From the NCBI GenBank assembly GCA_033857955.1, contig JAWVCW010000020.1, positions 9,658 through 73,657 on the forward strand: a DNA stretch of 64,000 nt. The letters run 5' to 3'. Under the pieces are notes generated by a model, which saw only the letters and a list, made by a program, of their open reading frames with translations, was not told the DNA's origin and ran no database searches. This document shows positions 30,714 through 39,487 of this stretch, one piece after another. Positions within the stretch are counted from its first letter, which is position 1; the number at the start of each line of letters is the position of its first letter. Source of the DNA: Gaiellasilicea sp033857955. Lineage in GTDB: Bacteria > Actinomycetota > Thermoleophilia > Gaiellales > Gaiellaceae. Both the position numbers and the translations under genes were made by a program.

Positions 30714-32944
30714 GGCGTTTGGTTCTCGGGCTCGGTCGGAGGCGGCGGTGCCTCGGTCGGCGGCGGCGGAGCCGGAGCAGTCGTCGTCGGCGGGGGAGCC
30801 GGCGGGGCGGTCTTCACCGGAGGCTTCCGCGGAGGCGGCGCCGGTTTGTTCGCGGGCGGCGCCATCGGCGTCGTGTCCGCGCTCGTCGTCTCCGCCGTCG
30901 TCGTCTGGGGTGCGACGTAGTTGGGATCCCGGTAGTAGCCGAACGAGCGGGCGTACTGGCCGCGCTCGAAGTCCTTCCACTCGGGCACATCCTTCGGCTC
31001 GGGGAAGTCCACGGGCTCGAGCTGGCCGATGGCGGAGCTCATGAAGAGATGCCAGATCTGCGCCGGAAAGCTCCCGCCGGTGACGGGGATCCCGTGCACG
31101 CTCGTCATCGGGATCTTGCCCTTCGGGTAGCCGACCCAGACCGTCGTTTCGAGCCGAGGCGTGTAGCCACAGAACCAGGCGTCGGACCATTCCTCGGTCG
31201 TGCCCGTCTTCCCGGCCGCCGGCTGGCCGTAGTACGCGGCGACGCCGGTGCCGTAGCGGATGTTCTGCTCGAGGATCCGCGTGACCGTGTCGGCAACCCC
31301 GTCCGAGATCACGCGCTTGCGCTTCGGCTTGCCCCAGCCCGCGCTCGTGTCCTCGCCGTCAGGAAGGACGACCTTGCGGATCGCCATCGGCTCGGAGTAG
31401 ATCCCGCCGGCCGCGAGGGTCGCGTATGCCGAGGCCATGTCGAGCGGCGAGACATCCATCGCGCCGAGACCGATCGACGGGACGTAGGCGCCGTCGACGT
31501 CGAGCCGCGAGCGCACACCCAGCCTCTGCGCCATCCTCGCAACGGCCTCCGGTGTCACGTCGAGCGTCAGCTGGGCGTAGACCGTGTTGTCGGAACGGAG
31601 CGTGGCCCTCTCGATCGTCGTCCAGCCGGTGTAGCTGTGGTCGTAGGTCTGCGGGCACCACCAGGTGCCGTCGTCACAGTTCCCGTTTGGATCGGGCCGG
31701 TAGTAGAACGGTGCCGACAGATAGGTCGTCGTCGCGGGATTGATGCCCTTCTCGACCGCTGCCGTGAGCACGAAGGTCTTGAAGGTCGAACCGGACTGCC
31801 GCCGCGCCTGCGAGAGCAGGTTGAACTGGTTCTTGCTGTTTCCGGGCGTGACGGCCGTCATCGCTCGAATGGAACCGTTCTTGGGGTTGATCGAGATCAC
31901 TGCGGCGGCCGGGTCGTCGCGGTTGTAGAGCGTCTCCTTGATCGACTTCCGGGCGGCGCGCTGGAAGCGGGGGTCGATCGTCGTGTAGACCTTGAGCCCG
32001 CCGCTGCGCACCGTTGCGGCGCCGTATTCCGAGATCAGCTGGTCGCGGACGTAGCTGAAGAAGTACGGCTCGCGGATCGTGGTGTAGAGCTTGCCCGCCT
32101 TCAGGCGGAGCCCCTGGTTCAGGGCCCAGTCGTACTGGTCGCGCTTGATGTAGCCCTCGTTGAGCATCGCCTGGAGGACGCGGTTGCGGCGGGCCGTGGC
32201 AATCTCGGGGCGGTTGAAGGGGTCGTACGCGCTCGGGAGCTGCGGCAACCCGGCGAGGAGCGCGGCCTCGGGGAGCGTCAGCGCGTCCGCGCTCTTGGAG
32301 TAGTACGTCTGCGCCGCCGCCTCGATCCCGTACGCGAGGTTGCCGTAGTAGATCTGGTTCATGTAGGTCGCGAGGATGCGCTGCTTCGACCAGGCGTCGT
32401 GCAGCTTGATCGCCAGGCACGCCTCTTTCAGCTTCCGCTCGACGGTGCGCTCACGCCCGATGTAGAGGTTGCGCACGAGCTGCTGCGTGATCGTCGAGCC
32501 ACCCTCGACGACCTGCCCGGCATTCACGTTCTTCCAGACCGCGCGCGCGATGCCCTCGACGTCGATCCCCCCGTGCACGTAGAAGCGCCGGTCCTCGATC
32601 GCGACCGTCGCCTTCGGCATCCAGGGGCTGATCTTCGAGAGTGGCACCGGCTGGCGGTTCCGTTCCGCGGGGATCGCGCCGAGGATCGAGTTGTTCGCCG
32701 CGTAGATGAAGGAGTTCTCGCCGATCGAGACCGGCCGCAGAGCATTCAGGTCACAGGTCGAGCCGAAGCTCGCGACGCCGGTGACAGCAGCGCCCGCAAC
32801 GACGAAGAGGAGCCCGAAGACTGCGACGACGGCGAACACGACCGCGCGGCGGCGGTGCTGCTTGCGCACCGCCCGCTTTCGCTTCCGGCGGCGGCGCGCG
32901 TAGATCTCGTCGTCGGCGCCGCGTCCCCCGCGCGGAGGGCTCAT
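30710..32944 (-). CDS. Class A penicillin-binding protein
   Basis: Bifunctional peptidoglycan synthase of 744 residues. A basic cytoplasmic head is followed by one anchor (about 34-57), a GT51 glycosyltransferase domain (catalytic Glu117 in IEDRRFYVHGG; EGGSTITQQLVRN) and a transpeptidase domain with SxxK at Ser386 (SGSTFK), SDN (LRSDNTVY) and KTG (GKTGTTEEW). The C-terminal 60 residues are Pro/Thr-rich, suiting a wall-spanning tail. The ATG at 32944 overlaps mscS (ATGA). Confidence 0.95.
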   Translation of the reverse strand: MSPPRGGRGADDEIYARRRRKRKRAVRKQHRRRAVVFAVVAVFGLLFVVAGAAVTGVASFGSTCDLNALRPVSIGENSFIYAANNSILGAIPAERNRQPVPLSKISPWMPKATVAIEDRRFYVHGGIDVEGIARAVWKNVNAGQVVEGGSTITQQLVRNLYIGRERTVERKLKEACLAIKLHDAWSKQRILATYMNQIYYGNLAYGIEAAAQTYYSKSADALTLPEAALLAGLPQLPSAYDPFNRPEIATARRNRVLQAMLNEGYIKRDQYDWALNQGLRLKAGKLYTTIREPYFFSYVRDQLISEYGAATVRSGGLKVYTTIDPRFQRAARKSIKETLYNRDDPAAAVISINPKNGSIRAMTAVTPGNSKNQFNLLSQARRQSGSTFKTFVLTAAVEKGINPATTTYLSAPFYYRPDPNGNCDDGTWWCPQTYDHSYTGWTTIERATLRSDNTVYAQLTLDVTPEAVARMAQRLGVRSRLDVDGAYVPSIGLGAMDVSPLDMASAYATLAAGGIYSEPMAIRKVVLPDGEDTSAGWGKPKRKRVISDGVADTVTRILEQNIRYGTGVAAYYGQPAAGKTGTTEEWSDAWFCGYTPRLETTVWVGYPKGKIPMTSVHGIPVTGGSFPAQIWHLFMSSAIGQLEPVDFPEPKDVPEWKDFERGQYARSFGYYRDPNYVAPQTTTAETTSADTTPMAPPANKPAPPPRKPPVKTAPPAPPPTTTAPAPPPPTEAPPPPTEPENQTP

Positions 32945-33663
32945 GCGTAGATCCCGAGCTCGCGCAGCCGCCCGTGCACGCGCAGGCGGAGGTCGTGCTC
33001 GAGTTGCTCGGCGGCCTGTTCGCTCTCGGTCCACGCCCGCAGCGTCAGGGTCGGCGACCCGTCGAGCGAGCTGACGAAGACCTCGTCTCGCTCACCGGGC
33101 ACCTCCTCGCGAAGCGCCTCGACGAGCGAGCGAAGATCGGCTGAAAGGGGAACCTGCACTGTGACCTCGGCGTACTTCGCTGCGCTGCGGATCGTGGAGT
33201 TGAGAATCGTATCCGAGGCCAGCTTCTCGTTCGGGATCACGAGCCTGGCGTTGTCCTCGGTGCGAATGAACGTGTACATCAGGCCGATTTCCTCCACCGA
33301 CCCTTCCACGCCCGCAACCTCGACCCAGTCGCCCAGCCGCAGCGGCTGAGTCGTCGCGATCATCAGCCCGGCCACGAAGTTCCCGAGCGTGCGCTGCGAG
33401 GCGAAGCCGATGATCAGGCCGAGAATCGCCGAGGAAGCGAGCAGGCCGCCGGCCACGGCTCGAACCTGGGGGATCACGAGGAGCGCGGAGAGCACGCCCA
33501 TGGTCACGATCGCGACCGAGACTGTGCGACGGAGAACCCGGTAGCGGGTCAACGCCTCCGGCGAGCGGTCGCCGCCCATGATCCGCCGGTCGATCAACCG
33601 AGCGGAGAGGATCGCCGTAGCGAGCACGATCCCGATCACGAGCAGGCGCTGCCACGACTCCAT
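32941..33663 (-). CDS. MscS-type mechanosensitive channel
   Basis: 240 residues: three helices (about 6-26, 40-62, 66-90), the Gly/Ala-rich pore helix (VAGGLLASSAILGLIIGFASQ), the beta domain (LGDWVEVAGVEGSVEEIGLMYTFIRT) and a C-terminal alpha/beta part. Opens under membrane tension to release solutes. ATGs at 33663 and 33702 are possible; the first gives the standard N-terminus. First gene of the leftward mscS-PBP-GT87 group. Confidence 0.88.
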   Translation of the reverse strand: MESWQRLLVIGIVLATAILSARLIDRRIMGGDRSPEALTRYRVLRRTVSVAIVTMGVLSALLVIPQVRAVAGGLLASSAILGLIIGFASQRTLGNFVAGLMIATTQPLRLGDWVEVAGVEGSVEEIGLMYTFIRTEDNARLVIPNEKLASDTILNSTIRSAAKYAEVTVQVPLSADLRSLVEALREEVPGERDEVFVSSLDGSPTLTLRAWTESEQAAEQLEHDLRLRVHGRLRELGIYA

Positions 33664-33718
33664 GACTGCGGGATTCGACAGGCGCGCGCTCGTCCCTATC
33701 ATCCGCAGCTTCGTGGAG

Positions 33719-34390
33719 ATGCCGCACGCCGAGCAGGAACGGGAAGGCTGGCGGATCGCCGCCTGGGCCGGGCTCGTCCTTTTCCTGATCATCCTGGGGT
33801 ACGGAGGCCGCCTGCTCGGAGGGGACCCTCCGCACGACGCCCTCTACCGGTACGACACGGCGGTCAGCGGCATCGTGATCTACGGCGTTCTCTTCCTGAT
33901 CCTGCTCTGGATCTCACACGGGCTGCCGGCCAGAGAGTTCTTCGCGCTCCACCCGCCCACGTCGTGGTCGAAGGCGCTCTGGCTCGCGCTCCTCTCGTAC
34001 ATCGCGATCTTTGCGGGCGCCGCGTTCATCATCTGGGCGCTCGACGCAGGCCAGGAGCAGGGGCTCACGCCTGATCGATGGGACGCGAGCCGGGCCGGCG
34101 CCTACGCGGCAAACTTCGTGGCGGTCGCGGTCGTCGGGCCGATCGTCGAGGAGCTCATGTACCGGGGCGCCGGCATGACGCTCCTCGCTCGGTACGGCCC
34201 CGCGGTGGCAGTGCTCGTGACCGCCGTCACCTTCGGCCTGGGCCACGGGCTGCTGCTGGCACTCGCCGCCCTCGTCTTCTTCGGCCTAGTGACGGCCCTC
34301 CTCCGGCTGAAGACCGGGAGCATCTATCCGTGCATCCTCGTCCACTGCGCATTCAACGCGACGGGGCTGATCTTGGCAGTCACGACCTGA
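33719..34390 (+). CDS. CPBP-family intramembrane metalloprotease
   Basis: 223 residues with about six helices and the Abi/CPBP motifs: EELMYRG (Glu-Glu...Arg), a His in FGLGHGLLLA and a His/Asn in LVHCAFNATG. These form the metal site in Rce1-like proteases. Starts at 33719 (ATG) or 33713 (GTG) are possible; a TATCAT box at 33697-33702 lies 10 bases before the GTG. It is divergent from mscS, with 55 bases between starts. Substrate unknown. Confidence 0.85.
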   Translation: MPHAEQEREGWRIAAWAGLVLFLIILGYGGRLLGGDPPHDALYRYDTAVSGIVIYGVLFLILLWISHGLPAREFFALHPPTSWSKALWLALLSYIAIFAGAAFIIWALDAGQEQGLTPDRWDASRAGAYAANFVAVAVVGPIVEELMYRGAGMTLLARYGPAVAVLVTAVTFGLGHGLLLALAALVFFGLVTALLRLKTGSIYPCILVHCAFNATGLILAVTT

Positions 34391-34398
34391 CGCATCGC

Positions 34399-34404
34399 TA
34401 TTCT
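34399..34404 (+). promoter_or_regulatory. -10 box TATTCT of a probable leaderless mRNA
   Basis: TATTCT ends 6 bases before the GTG at 34411; no ribosome site precedes that start. Confidence 0.5.
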
Positions 34405-34410
34405 CGGCTG

Positions 34411-35742
34411 GTGCGCGGCGCGATCGTCCTGCTCGCCGGTCTCGCCTTCACGGCTTCTGCTCATGCTGCGCCGCCCTCGGTCACCGCCACGGCGACCCCG
34501 GCAGCCGGCGTGGCGCCACTCCGCGTGACGCTCGCCGCGGCAGGTGACGCCGCTTCGTACTCGTGGACGCTCGGCGACGGCGCTTCAGCCGAGGGACCGG
34601 TCGCCACCCATCTCTATGGCCTGGGCAGATTCACCGCAACCGTCACCGCGACGAACGCCGCAGGCGAGGTCTCACAGGCGCAGGTGACCGTGGCGGCCTC
34701 GGGCCGCACGCTCGGGCTCGCGGCGCCGGCGAGCGCCGACTACGGAGGGGCCGCCATCTTCGCAGGCTCCCTGCGGCCCGCCGTCAGAGGCGCCCCCGTC
34801 CAGATCTACCGCGGCACGACCTACGTCACCTCCGCCCGCGTCGGCGCGAACGGGCGCTTCCGTGCGCGTCTGCTGCTACGCCTCCCGGGGCCTTACCACG
34901 CACGCTTCGGAGCGGCGCGATCGTCCGAGCGGCTGGTCCGGCTCCGCCCGACGATCGAGGCGCCCCTGCTCGGCACGGCACTCGTCGGCTCGGCGCTGAC
35001 CCTACGCCCGCGGCTCGTTCCCGCCCGGGCCGGATCGATCTCCGTCCGCGTCTTCCTGAACGGCCACCGAGTGCTCGCCCGTCACGGTGTCGTGAAGCTT
35101 CCGACCGGAAAGCCCGGGACCGTACGCATCGAGCTCGTGTCCCGGCCTCGCCCCGGCTACGCGCCGGTGCGCAAGGTGGTCACCGCGCAGGTTGTCCTGC
35201 CGGCTCTCGCGCCGGGCTCGCGCGGCGGCAGTGTCCTCGCGCTGGAGCGGCGGCTGGCGGAGCTCCACTATGCCCTGCAAGGAGTCGACGGCTACTACGG
35301 AACCGACACCTTCGAAGCGGTGCTCGCGTTCCAGAAGGTCAACGGACTCCCCCGCACCGGCCGCGTCGAGCCATGGCTCTGGCGCCGGCTGGCGCGCGCC
35401 AGCGTGCCCAGGGCCTACAGCGGCGGTGACCACATCGAGGTCGACAAGACCCGACAGGTGCTGATGGTCGTGCGCGCCGGCATCGTGACGAAGGTCGTCC
35501 ACGTCTCGACGGGCGCGACCGGCAACACGCCGCTCGGCAGCTGGCAGGTCTATCGCAAGGTCGGCGGCTGGGACTGGGTGCTCTGGTACCCGATGTACTT
35601 CAAGGGCGGCTTCGCGATCCACGGCTACCCGTCCGTGCCCGCGTTTCCCGCGTCTCATGGCTGCGTTCGCGTGCCGATGTGGATCGCGCCGGCGCTCTTC
35701 GACGCCAACGGCTACGGCACGACTGTGATCGTGTACCTCTGA
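34411..35742 (+). CDS. Secreted L,D-transpeptidase with PKD and peptidoglycan-binding domains
   Basis: 443 residues. Signal peptide to about residue 22 (ending ASAHA), a PKD-like domain (about 25-105; SYSWTLGDGASAEGPVATHLY), an Ig-like stretch, a peptidoglycan-binding domain (about 265-325; LERRLAELHYALQGVDGYYG) and a YkuD catalytic domain whose His and Cys lie in FAIHGYPS and ASHGCVRVPMW. It makes 3-3 cross-links or attaches proteins to peptidoglycan outside the membrane. GTG start at 34411. Confidence 0.92.
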   Translation: MRGAIVLLAGLAFTASAHAAPPSVTATATPAAGVAPLRVTLAAAGDAASYSWTLGDGASAEGPVATHLYGLGRFTATVTATNAAGEVSQAQVTVAASGRTLGLAAPASADYGGAAIFAGSLRPAVRGAPVQIYRGTTYVTSARVGANGRFRARLLLRLPGPYHARFGAARSSERLVRLRPTIEAPLLGTALVGSALTLRPRLVPARAGSISVRVFLNGHRVLARHGVVKLPTGKPGTVRIELVSRPRPGYAPVRKVVTAQVVLPALAPGSRGGSVLALERRLAELHYALQGVDGYYGTDTFEAVLAFQKVNGLPRTGRVEPWLWRRLARASVPRAYSGGDHIEVDKTRQVLMVVRAGIVTKVVHVSTGATGNTPLGSWQVYRKVGGWDWVLWYPMYFKGGFAIHGYPSVPAFPASHGCVRVPMWIAPALFDANGYGTTVIVYL

Positions 35743-35744
35743 CC

Positions 35745-36038
35745 ATGTCGGGCTCGGACGCCACCGATCCGCGGATCACGCAGATCCGCCAGGAGCTCAC
35801 GGACAACGACGTCAAGATCGTCGGGGCGGTGAACGCACGGCTCGAGCTGGTCGCGCGGCTGAAGCGGGTCAAGGACGAGCTCGGGGTCGACTTCCTCGAC
35901 CCGGCGCGCGAGGCGTGGTTGCTCCAGTACCTCGCGGACGCGAACCAGGGGCCGCTCTCGGCGGAGGGGCTGCAGGAGCTCTACACGACGCTGCTCGACC
36001 TGACGAAGCGCGAGCTCGGCCGGGACGAAGCGGGCTAG
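35745..36038 (+). CDS. Chorismate mutase, AroQ class
   Basis: 97 residues, all helical, with the AroQ pattern: an Arg in ITQIRQELTDNDVKIVGAVNARLELV and Arg-Lys in ARLKRVKDELG, then DPAREAWLL and a third helix to the end. It converts chorismate to prephenate for Phe and Tyr synthesis. The ATG at 35745 follows the transpeptidase stop by 2 bases. No other aromatic pathway gene is near. Its end overlaps the convergent nuclease gene by 4 bases. Confidence 0.85.
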   Translation: MSGSDATDPRITQIRQELTDNDVKIVGAVNARLELVARLKRVKDELGVDFLDPAREAWLLQYLADANQGPLSAEGLQELYTTLLDLTKRELGRDEAG

Positions 36039-36568
36039 CTGTCGTCGGGGTCCGCCGCGAACTCGTCCGGGGAGACGGAGTCGAGAAACGCACGGAACTC
36101 GTCCGGGTCGAGCTCGGCGAGAGGCGGCACGCCCGCGGCCGCTGCGATCTCGTCGTCCGACGCATCGCCCTCGAACTCCACGCCCGACTCGTCGATCACC
36201 TCGTCGGCCACGAAGATCTTCGCGCCGGCGCGGACGGCCAGCGCAATCGCGTCGGACGGGCGGGAGTCGATCTCGATCTCCGACCCGTTCTGGCGCAGCG
36301 TGATCTGCGCGTAGTAGGTGTTCTCGCGCATCTCGGTGACCGCGATCGAGACGACCTCGGCGTCGAGCTGACCGAGCACGTCGTTCAGCAGGTCGTGCGT
36401 CATCGGGCGCGCCGGCGCTGCGTTCTGAAGCTTGACGAGGATCGCGGCCGCCTCGGGATGGCCGATCCAGATCGGCAGGAACCTGTTGCCGTCGGCCGTC
36501 TTCAGAAGCACGATCGGCTGCTTGCCGACCATGTCGAAGCTGACGCCGTAGATGACCATCTCTCGCAT
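36035..36568 (-). CDS. Bifunctional nuclease family protein (DUF151)
   Basis: 177 residues. The BFN domain (about 1-130) is recognised by MVIYGVSFDMVGKQPIVLLK, RFLPIWIGHPEAAAI, TYYAQITLR and IDSRPSDAIALAVRAGAKIFV. An acidic C-terminal tail (DPDEFRAFLDSVSPDEF) is typical of actinobacterial members. The ATG at 36568 has a GGGAGG site; an upstream GTG/ATG start at 36607 is less likely. Cellular role unsettled. Confidence 0.9.
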   Translation of the reverse strand: MREMVIYGVSFDMVGKQPIVLLKTADGNRFLPIWIGHPEAAAILVKLQNAAPARPMTHDLLNDVLGQLDAEVVSIAVTEMRENTYYAQITLRQNGSEIEIDSRPSDAIALAVRAGAKIFVADEVIDESGVEFEGDASDDEIAAAAGVPPLAELDPDEFRAFLDSVSPDEFAADPDDS

Positions 36569-36616
36569 CGTCAGAGGCCTCCCACTCAGTGTAGCCACCC
36601 CCCGCACCGACGAATC

Positions 36617-36769
36617 TCAGCCGGGGACGAGCTCGGAGACGGGGACGCGGATCACCTCACTCGTCTCGACGTCCTCGATGTCGGCACACCGGTCCGGAAT
36701 ACCCATCGGGTCGAGGCCACGTAGGACGTAGCGTCTTCCCTGATAGGTGACCGAGTCTCCGATTCGCAT
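36617..36769 (-). CDS. Small hypothetical protein
   Basis: 50 residues: MRIGDSVTYQGRRYVLRGL, then DPMGIPDRCADIEDVETSEV and IRVPVSELVPG. The pattern suggests a small all-beta fold. GC-rich third positions and a sensible composition support coding; the ribosome site is weak. It stands 48 bases upstream of the nuclease gene on the same strand. Function unknown. Confidence 0.55.
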   Translation of the reverse strand: MRIGDSVTYQGRRYVLRGLDPMGIPDRCADIEDVETSEVIRVPVSELVPG

Positions 36770-36884
36770 GCGCCGCAGCACCCGCCGCGGGTGCCGGGAA
36801 TGGTGTCGGCGGCATCAACGCTCCGCGCGATCCCTGATTCGAGGCTGCCCGTATCCCGCCGCGTGACCACGCCGTTGAGTCAGC

Positions 36885-37133
36885 ATGGTCGACCTCTGGC
36901 TCCACGACATCGAGTCGCTCGAGGCTGTGACGCAGGACGAGCACACGAAGCGGCTCTGCCTGCGGATGGCGGCGATGTCGCAAGCGGGCACGCTCGGACC
37001 CTTCATCAGGAGCCTGAGCCACGACGACGAGCTCGACGAGATGACGAAGGGCACGATCGCCGAGATCGCCGGCGACGCGAACTTCCTCCTCGCGGTGGAG
37101 GACTACGTCCGCCGCACGCACCACTTCCACTGA
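36885..37133 (+). CDS. Small helical hypothetical protein
   Basis: 82 residues, mostly helical and acidic, starting MVDLWLHDIESLEAVTQDEH and ending with a His-rich VRRTHHFH that could bind metal. ATG at 36885 with no clear ribosome site. It lies alone between minus-strand genes. I do not recognise a family. Confidence 0.6.
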   Translation: MVDLWLHDIESLEAVTQDEHTKRLCLRMAAMSQAGTLGPFIRSLSHDDELDEMTKGTIAEIAGDANFLLAVEDYVRRTHHFH

Positions 37134-37220
37134 AGCCCTCGCGTCACGCAACTCCCGCTTCCTGAGAGCGGCACCGGAGGCAGGCTCTGCCGGTGTAGGG
37201 GCCGCGGCCAGGGACGGGAG

Positions 37221-37294
<74 letters not shown>

Positions 37295-37311
37295 GCGGAG
37301 GCGGATTCTAG

Positions 37312-38157
37312 CTACAAGCTTTCGAGCACTTCGACGAGCTCTTCGAGCCGCAGGCCTTCGCCGAAATGGATCTCGAGCTTGCCGGCGCTGACCCGCACCG
37401 GGAGCCCGGTGAGCCGCGCGGCAGCGTCCCGGGCACGCTCCGCCAGCGCCGGATCGATCTTCGTCGCGGCTCTCGGCTTGCGCGCGGCGCCACCGTCCTG
37501 CGCCGCCCTCTCGGCGGCCCGCACCGACATCCCCTCGCGCGCGATCCGCTTCGCGAGCTTCTTGCGCGCGTCGTGGTCGGGCAACGCGAGGACGGCGCGA
37601 GCGTGGCCTTCGGTCAGCTCGCCGCGGGCGACCATCCAGAGCACCTCCTCGGGCAGCTCGAGCAGGCGCAGCCGGTTCGAGACGGAAGGCTTCGAGCGAC
37701 CGACCCGGTCGGCGACCTCGCCCAGCGAGAGCTCGAACTCGTCCACGAGCGAGGCGTAGGCACGCGCCTCCTCAACCGGCGAGAGCTGCTCGCGGGCAAC
37801 GTTCTCGACGAGGGCGAGCAACAGCGAGTCGCGATCGTCGGCCTCCCGCACGAGCGCGGGAAGCGAGTCGAGGCCCGCTTCGCGTGCGGCGCGCCAGCGC
37901 CGCTCGCCGGCGATCAGCTCGTAGCCCCCCGCCTGCCGGGGCCGGACGACGACGGGCTGCAGCAGGCCCTGCTGCTTGATCGAGCTCGCGAGGCCCGACG
38001 TCGCCTCGGGCTCGAAGCGCCGGCGCGGCTGGCGTGGGTTGGCATGGATCGCGTCCACCGGCAGCTGCGCAAGCTGCGATCCGCCCGTCTGGGCGCCGCC
38101 GATCAGGACTTCCAGACCGCGGCCCAGGCCACGACGTGCGTTAGCTCCGCTCGACAA
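37312..38157 (-). CDS. parB: Chromosome partitioning protein ParB
   Basis: ParB binds parS sites near the origin, slides as a CTP-dependent clamp and recruits condensin. 281 residues: N-terminal CTPase domain with the GERRWRAAREAG motif and LVENVAREQLSPVEEA, a helix-turn-helix (LSLGEVADRVGRSKPSVSNRLRLL) and a C-terminal dimer domain. TTG start at 38157, overlapping parA by 17 bases. Confidence 0.96.
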   Translation of the reverse strand: MSSGANARRGLGRGLEVLIGGAQTGGSQLAQLPVDAIHANPRQPRRRFEPEATSGLASSIKQQGLLQPVVVRPRQAGGYELIAGERRWRAAREAGLDSLPALVREADDRDSLLLALVENVAREQLSPVEEARAYASLVDEFELSLGEVADRVGRSKPSVSNRLRLLELPEEVLWMVARGELTEGHARAVLALPDHDARKKLAKRIAREGMSVRAAERAAQDGGAARKPRAATKIDPALAERARDAAARLTGLPVRVSAGKLEIHFGEGLRLEELVEVLESL

Positions 38158-38896
38158 GCTCCATCGCCACCTTCCAGTACGCCTCGGCGCCGGAGGAGCG
38201 CCGGTCGTACGCGATCGCAGGGAGGCCGTGGCTCGGCGCCTCGGCGAGGCGGACCGAGCGCGGCACGGTCGTCGTGAAGACGAGGTCGCCGAAGTGCCGC
38301 CGGACCTCAGCCTCGACGTCGGCGGCCAGCCGCGTGCGGCCGTCGACCATCGTGAGCAGGATCCCGGCGAGCCCGAGCTTCGGGTTCAGGCGAGTCTTCA
38401 CGAGCTCGATCGAGCCGAGCAGCTGGGAGAGGCCCTCGAGCGCGTAGTACTCCGCCTGCACCGGAACGATCACGCTGTCGGCGGCCGCGAGCGCGTTCAC
38501 GGTCAGCGTGCCGAACGAGGGCGGGCAGTCGAGGAAGACGAACGAGTAGCGATCGCGCGCGCCCGCCAGCGAGCTCTGCAGATAGCGCTCGCCGTCGGCG
38601 TGCCGCGAGAGCTCGACCGCGGCGCCGGCTAGATCGGGCTTGGCCGGGACGAGCTCGAGGTTCTGGAAACGGGTCGGACGGGCGATCTCCGCGACCTGAG
38701 CGCCGTCCAGAAGGTCGAAGCTCGAGACGCCGTTTGCCATCTCACCAAGCCCGGAGGTTGCGTTCGCCTGCGGATCGAGGTCGATGAGCAACGCCAGCTC
38801 TCCGGCCTCCGCCAGGCAGGCTGCGAGGTTGATGGCGGTCGTCGTCTTGCCGACGCCGCCCTTCTGGTTCGCCAGTGCGATGATCTTGCCGGCCAC
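38141..38896 (-). CDS. parA: Chromosome partitioning ATPase ParA/Soj
   Basis: Walker-type ATPase that moves origins with ParB. 251 residues: deviant Walker A KGGVGKTTTAINLAACLAEAG near the N-terminus, LIDLDPQANATSGLG, FVFLDCPPSFGTLTVNAL and a C-terminal DNA-binding Arg region. GTG start at 38896, with a -10 box 6 bases upstream and no ribosome site. It is divergent from the gene at 38936. Confidence 0.97.
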   Translation of the reverse strand: MAGKIIALANQKGGVGKTTTAINLAACLAEAGELALLIDLDPQANATSGLGEMANGVSSFDLLDGAQVAEIARPTRFQNLELVPAKPDLAGAAVELSRHADGERYLQSSLAGARDRYSFVFLDCPPSFGTLTVNALAAADSVIVPVQAEYYALEGLSQLLGSIELVKTRLNPKLGLAGILLTMVDGRTRLAADVEAEVRRHFGDLVFTTTVPRSVRLAEAPSHGLPAIAYDRRSSGAEAYWKVAMELVERS

Positions 38897-38902
38897 ACGT
38901 CG

Positions 38903-38908
38903 AGTCTA
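38903..38908 (-). promoter_or_regulatory. -10 box TAGACT of parA, probable leaderless mRNA
   Basis: TAGACT on the minus strand ends 6 bases before the GTG of parA. With the box at 38924-38929 it forms a divergent pair inside 39 bases. Confidence 0.5.
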
Positions 38909-38923
38909 GAGAGGGCCTCGGAC

Positions 38924-38929
38924 TATCCT
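38924..38929 (+). promoter_or_regulatory. -10 box TATCCT of a probable leaderless mRNA
   Basis: TATCCT ends 6 bases before the GTG at 38936; no ribosome site is present. Confidence 0.5.
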
Positions 38930-38935
38930 CCGCCG

Positions 38936-39487
38936 GTGCGTGACGCGGCTCCTCCCTACGCAAACGAAGGTCCACACGCGCTCTGGCACGTCAGCGAGAA
39001 CGCCGAAATCGAGCGGTTCGAGCCACATGTGAGCGAGACGGCCGAGGAGCGCGAGCCGCTCGTGTGGGCAATCGACACGCGTCACCTGCCCCTCTACTGG
39101 TTCCCCCGTCAGTGCCCGCGCGGGACGTTCTGGGCCGATGCCTCGACCACCCCCGACGACGCCGTGCGACTCCTCGGTGGCTCGACTCGCGTGCACGCGA
39201 TCGAGGAGGGCTGGCTCGAGCGGATGCGCGCGACTGAGGTGTTTACCTACCGACTGCCCGAGCCCTCCTTCGAGCCGCACCCGGAGGTGGGCGGCTACTG
39301 GGTATCGCGTGCGACGGTCGAGCCAGTCGAGGTGCAGCCGCTCGGCGACCTCGTCATCTGTCACGAGCGCGGCGAGATCGAATTGCGAGTCCTGCCGAAC
39401 CTCTGGCCGCTCTGGAACGACGTCGCGGCGTCGACGCTCGAGTTCAGCGGCATGCGGCTCCGGAACGCCCTTCCGCCGCCGGGCTAG
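38936..39487 (+). CDS. Conserved hypothetical protein (DUF6886-like)
   Basis: 183 residues, soluble. Characteristic phrases are LWHVSENAEIERFEPH, LVWAIDTRHLPLYWFPRQCPR and RVHAIEEGWLERMR, which I associate with DUF6886; the domain name is from memory. No known catalytic motif is visible. GTG start at 38936. The 3' end overlaps that of rsmG by 4 bases. Confidence 0.7.
   Translation: MRDAAPPYANEGPHALWHVSENAEIERFEPHVSETAEEREPLVWAIDTRHLPLYWFPRQCPRGTFWADASTTPDDAVRLLGGSTRVHAIEEGWLERMRATEVFTYRLPEPSFEPHPEVGGYWVSRATVEPVEVQPLGDLVICHERGEIELRVLPNLWPLWNDVAASTLEFSGMRLRNALPPPG

Noticed and set aside
28131..30920. Open frame of 929 codons on the plus strand over the DUF2079 and GT87-like genes
   Set aside because: Arg-rich, low-complexity translation, out of phase with clear membrane proteins on both strands.
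30713..31190. Upstream start for the GT87-like gene inside the PBP gene
   Set aside because: The extra N-terminus would be a frame-shifted read of the PBP Pro/Thr-rich tail, not protein-like.
30554..32950. Open frame of 798 codons on the plus strand over the PBP gene
   Set aside because: Antisense to a complete class A PBP with all active-site motifs.
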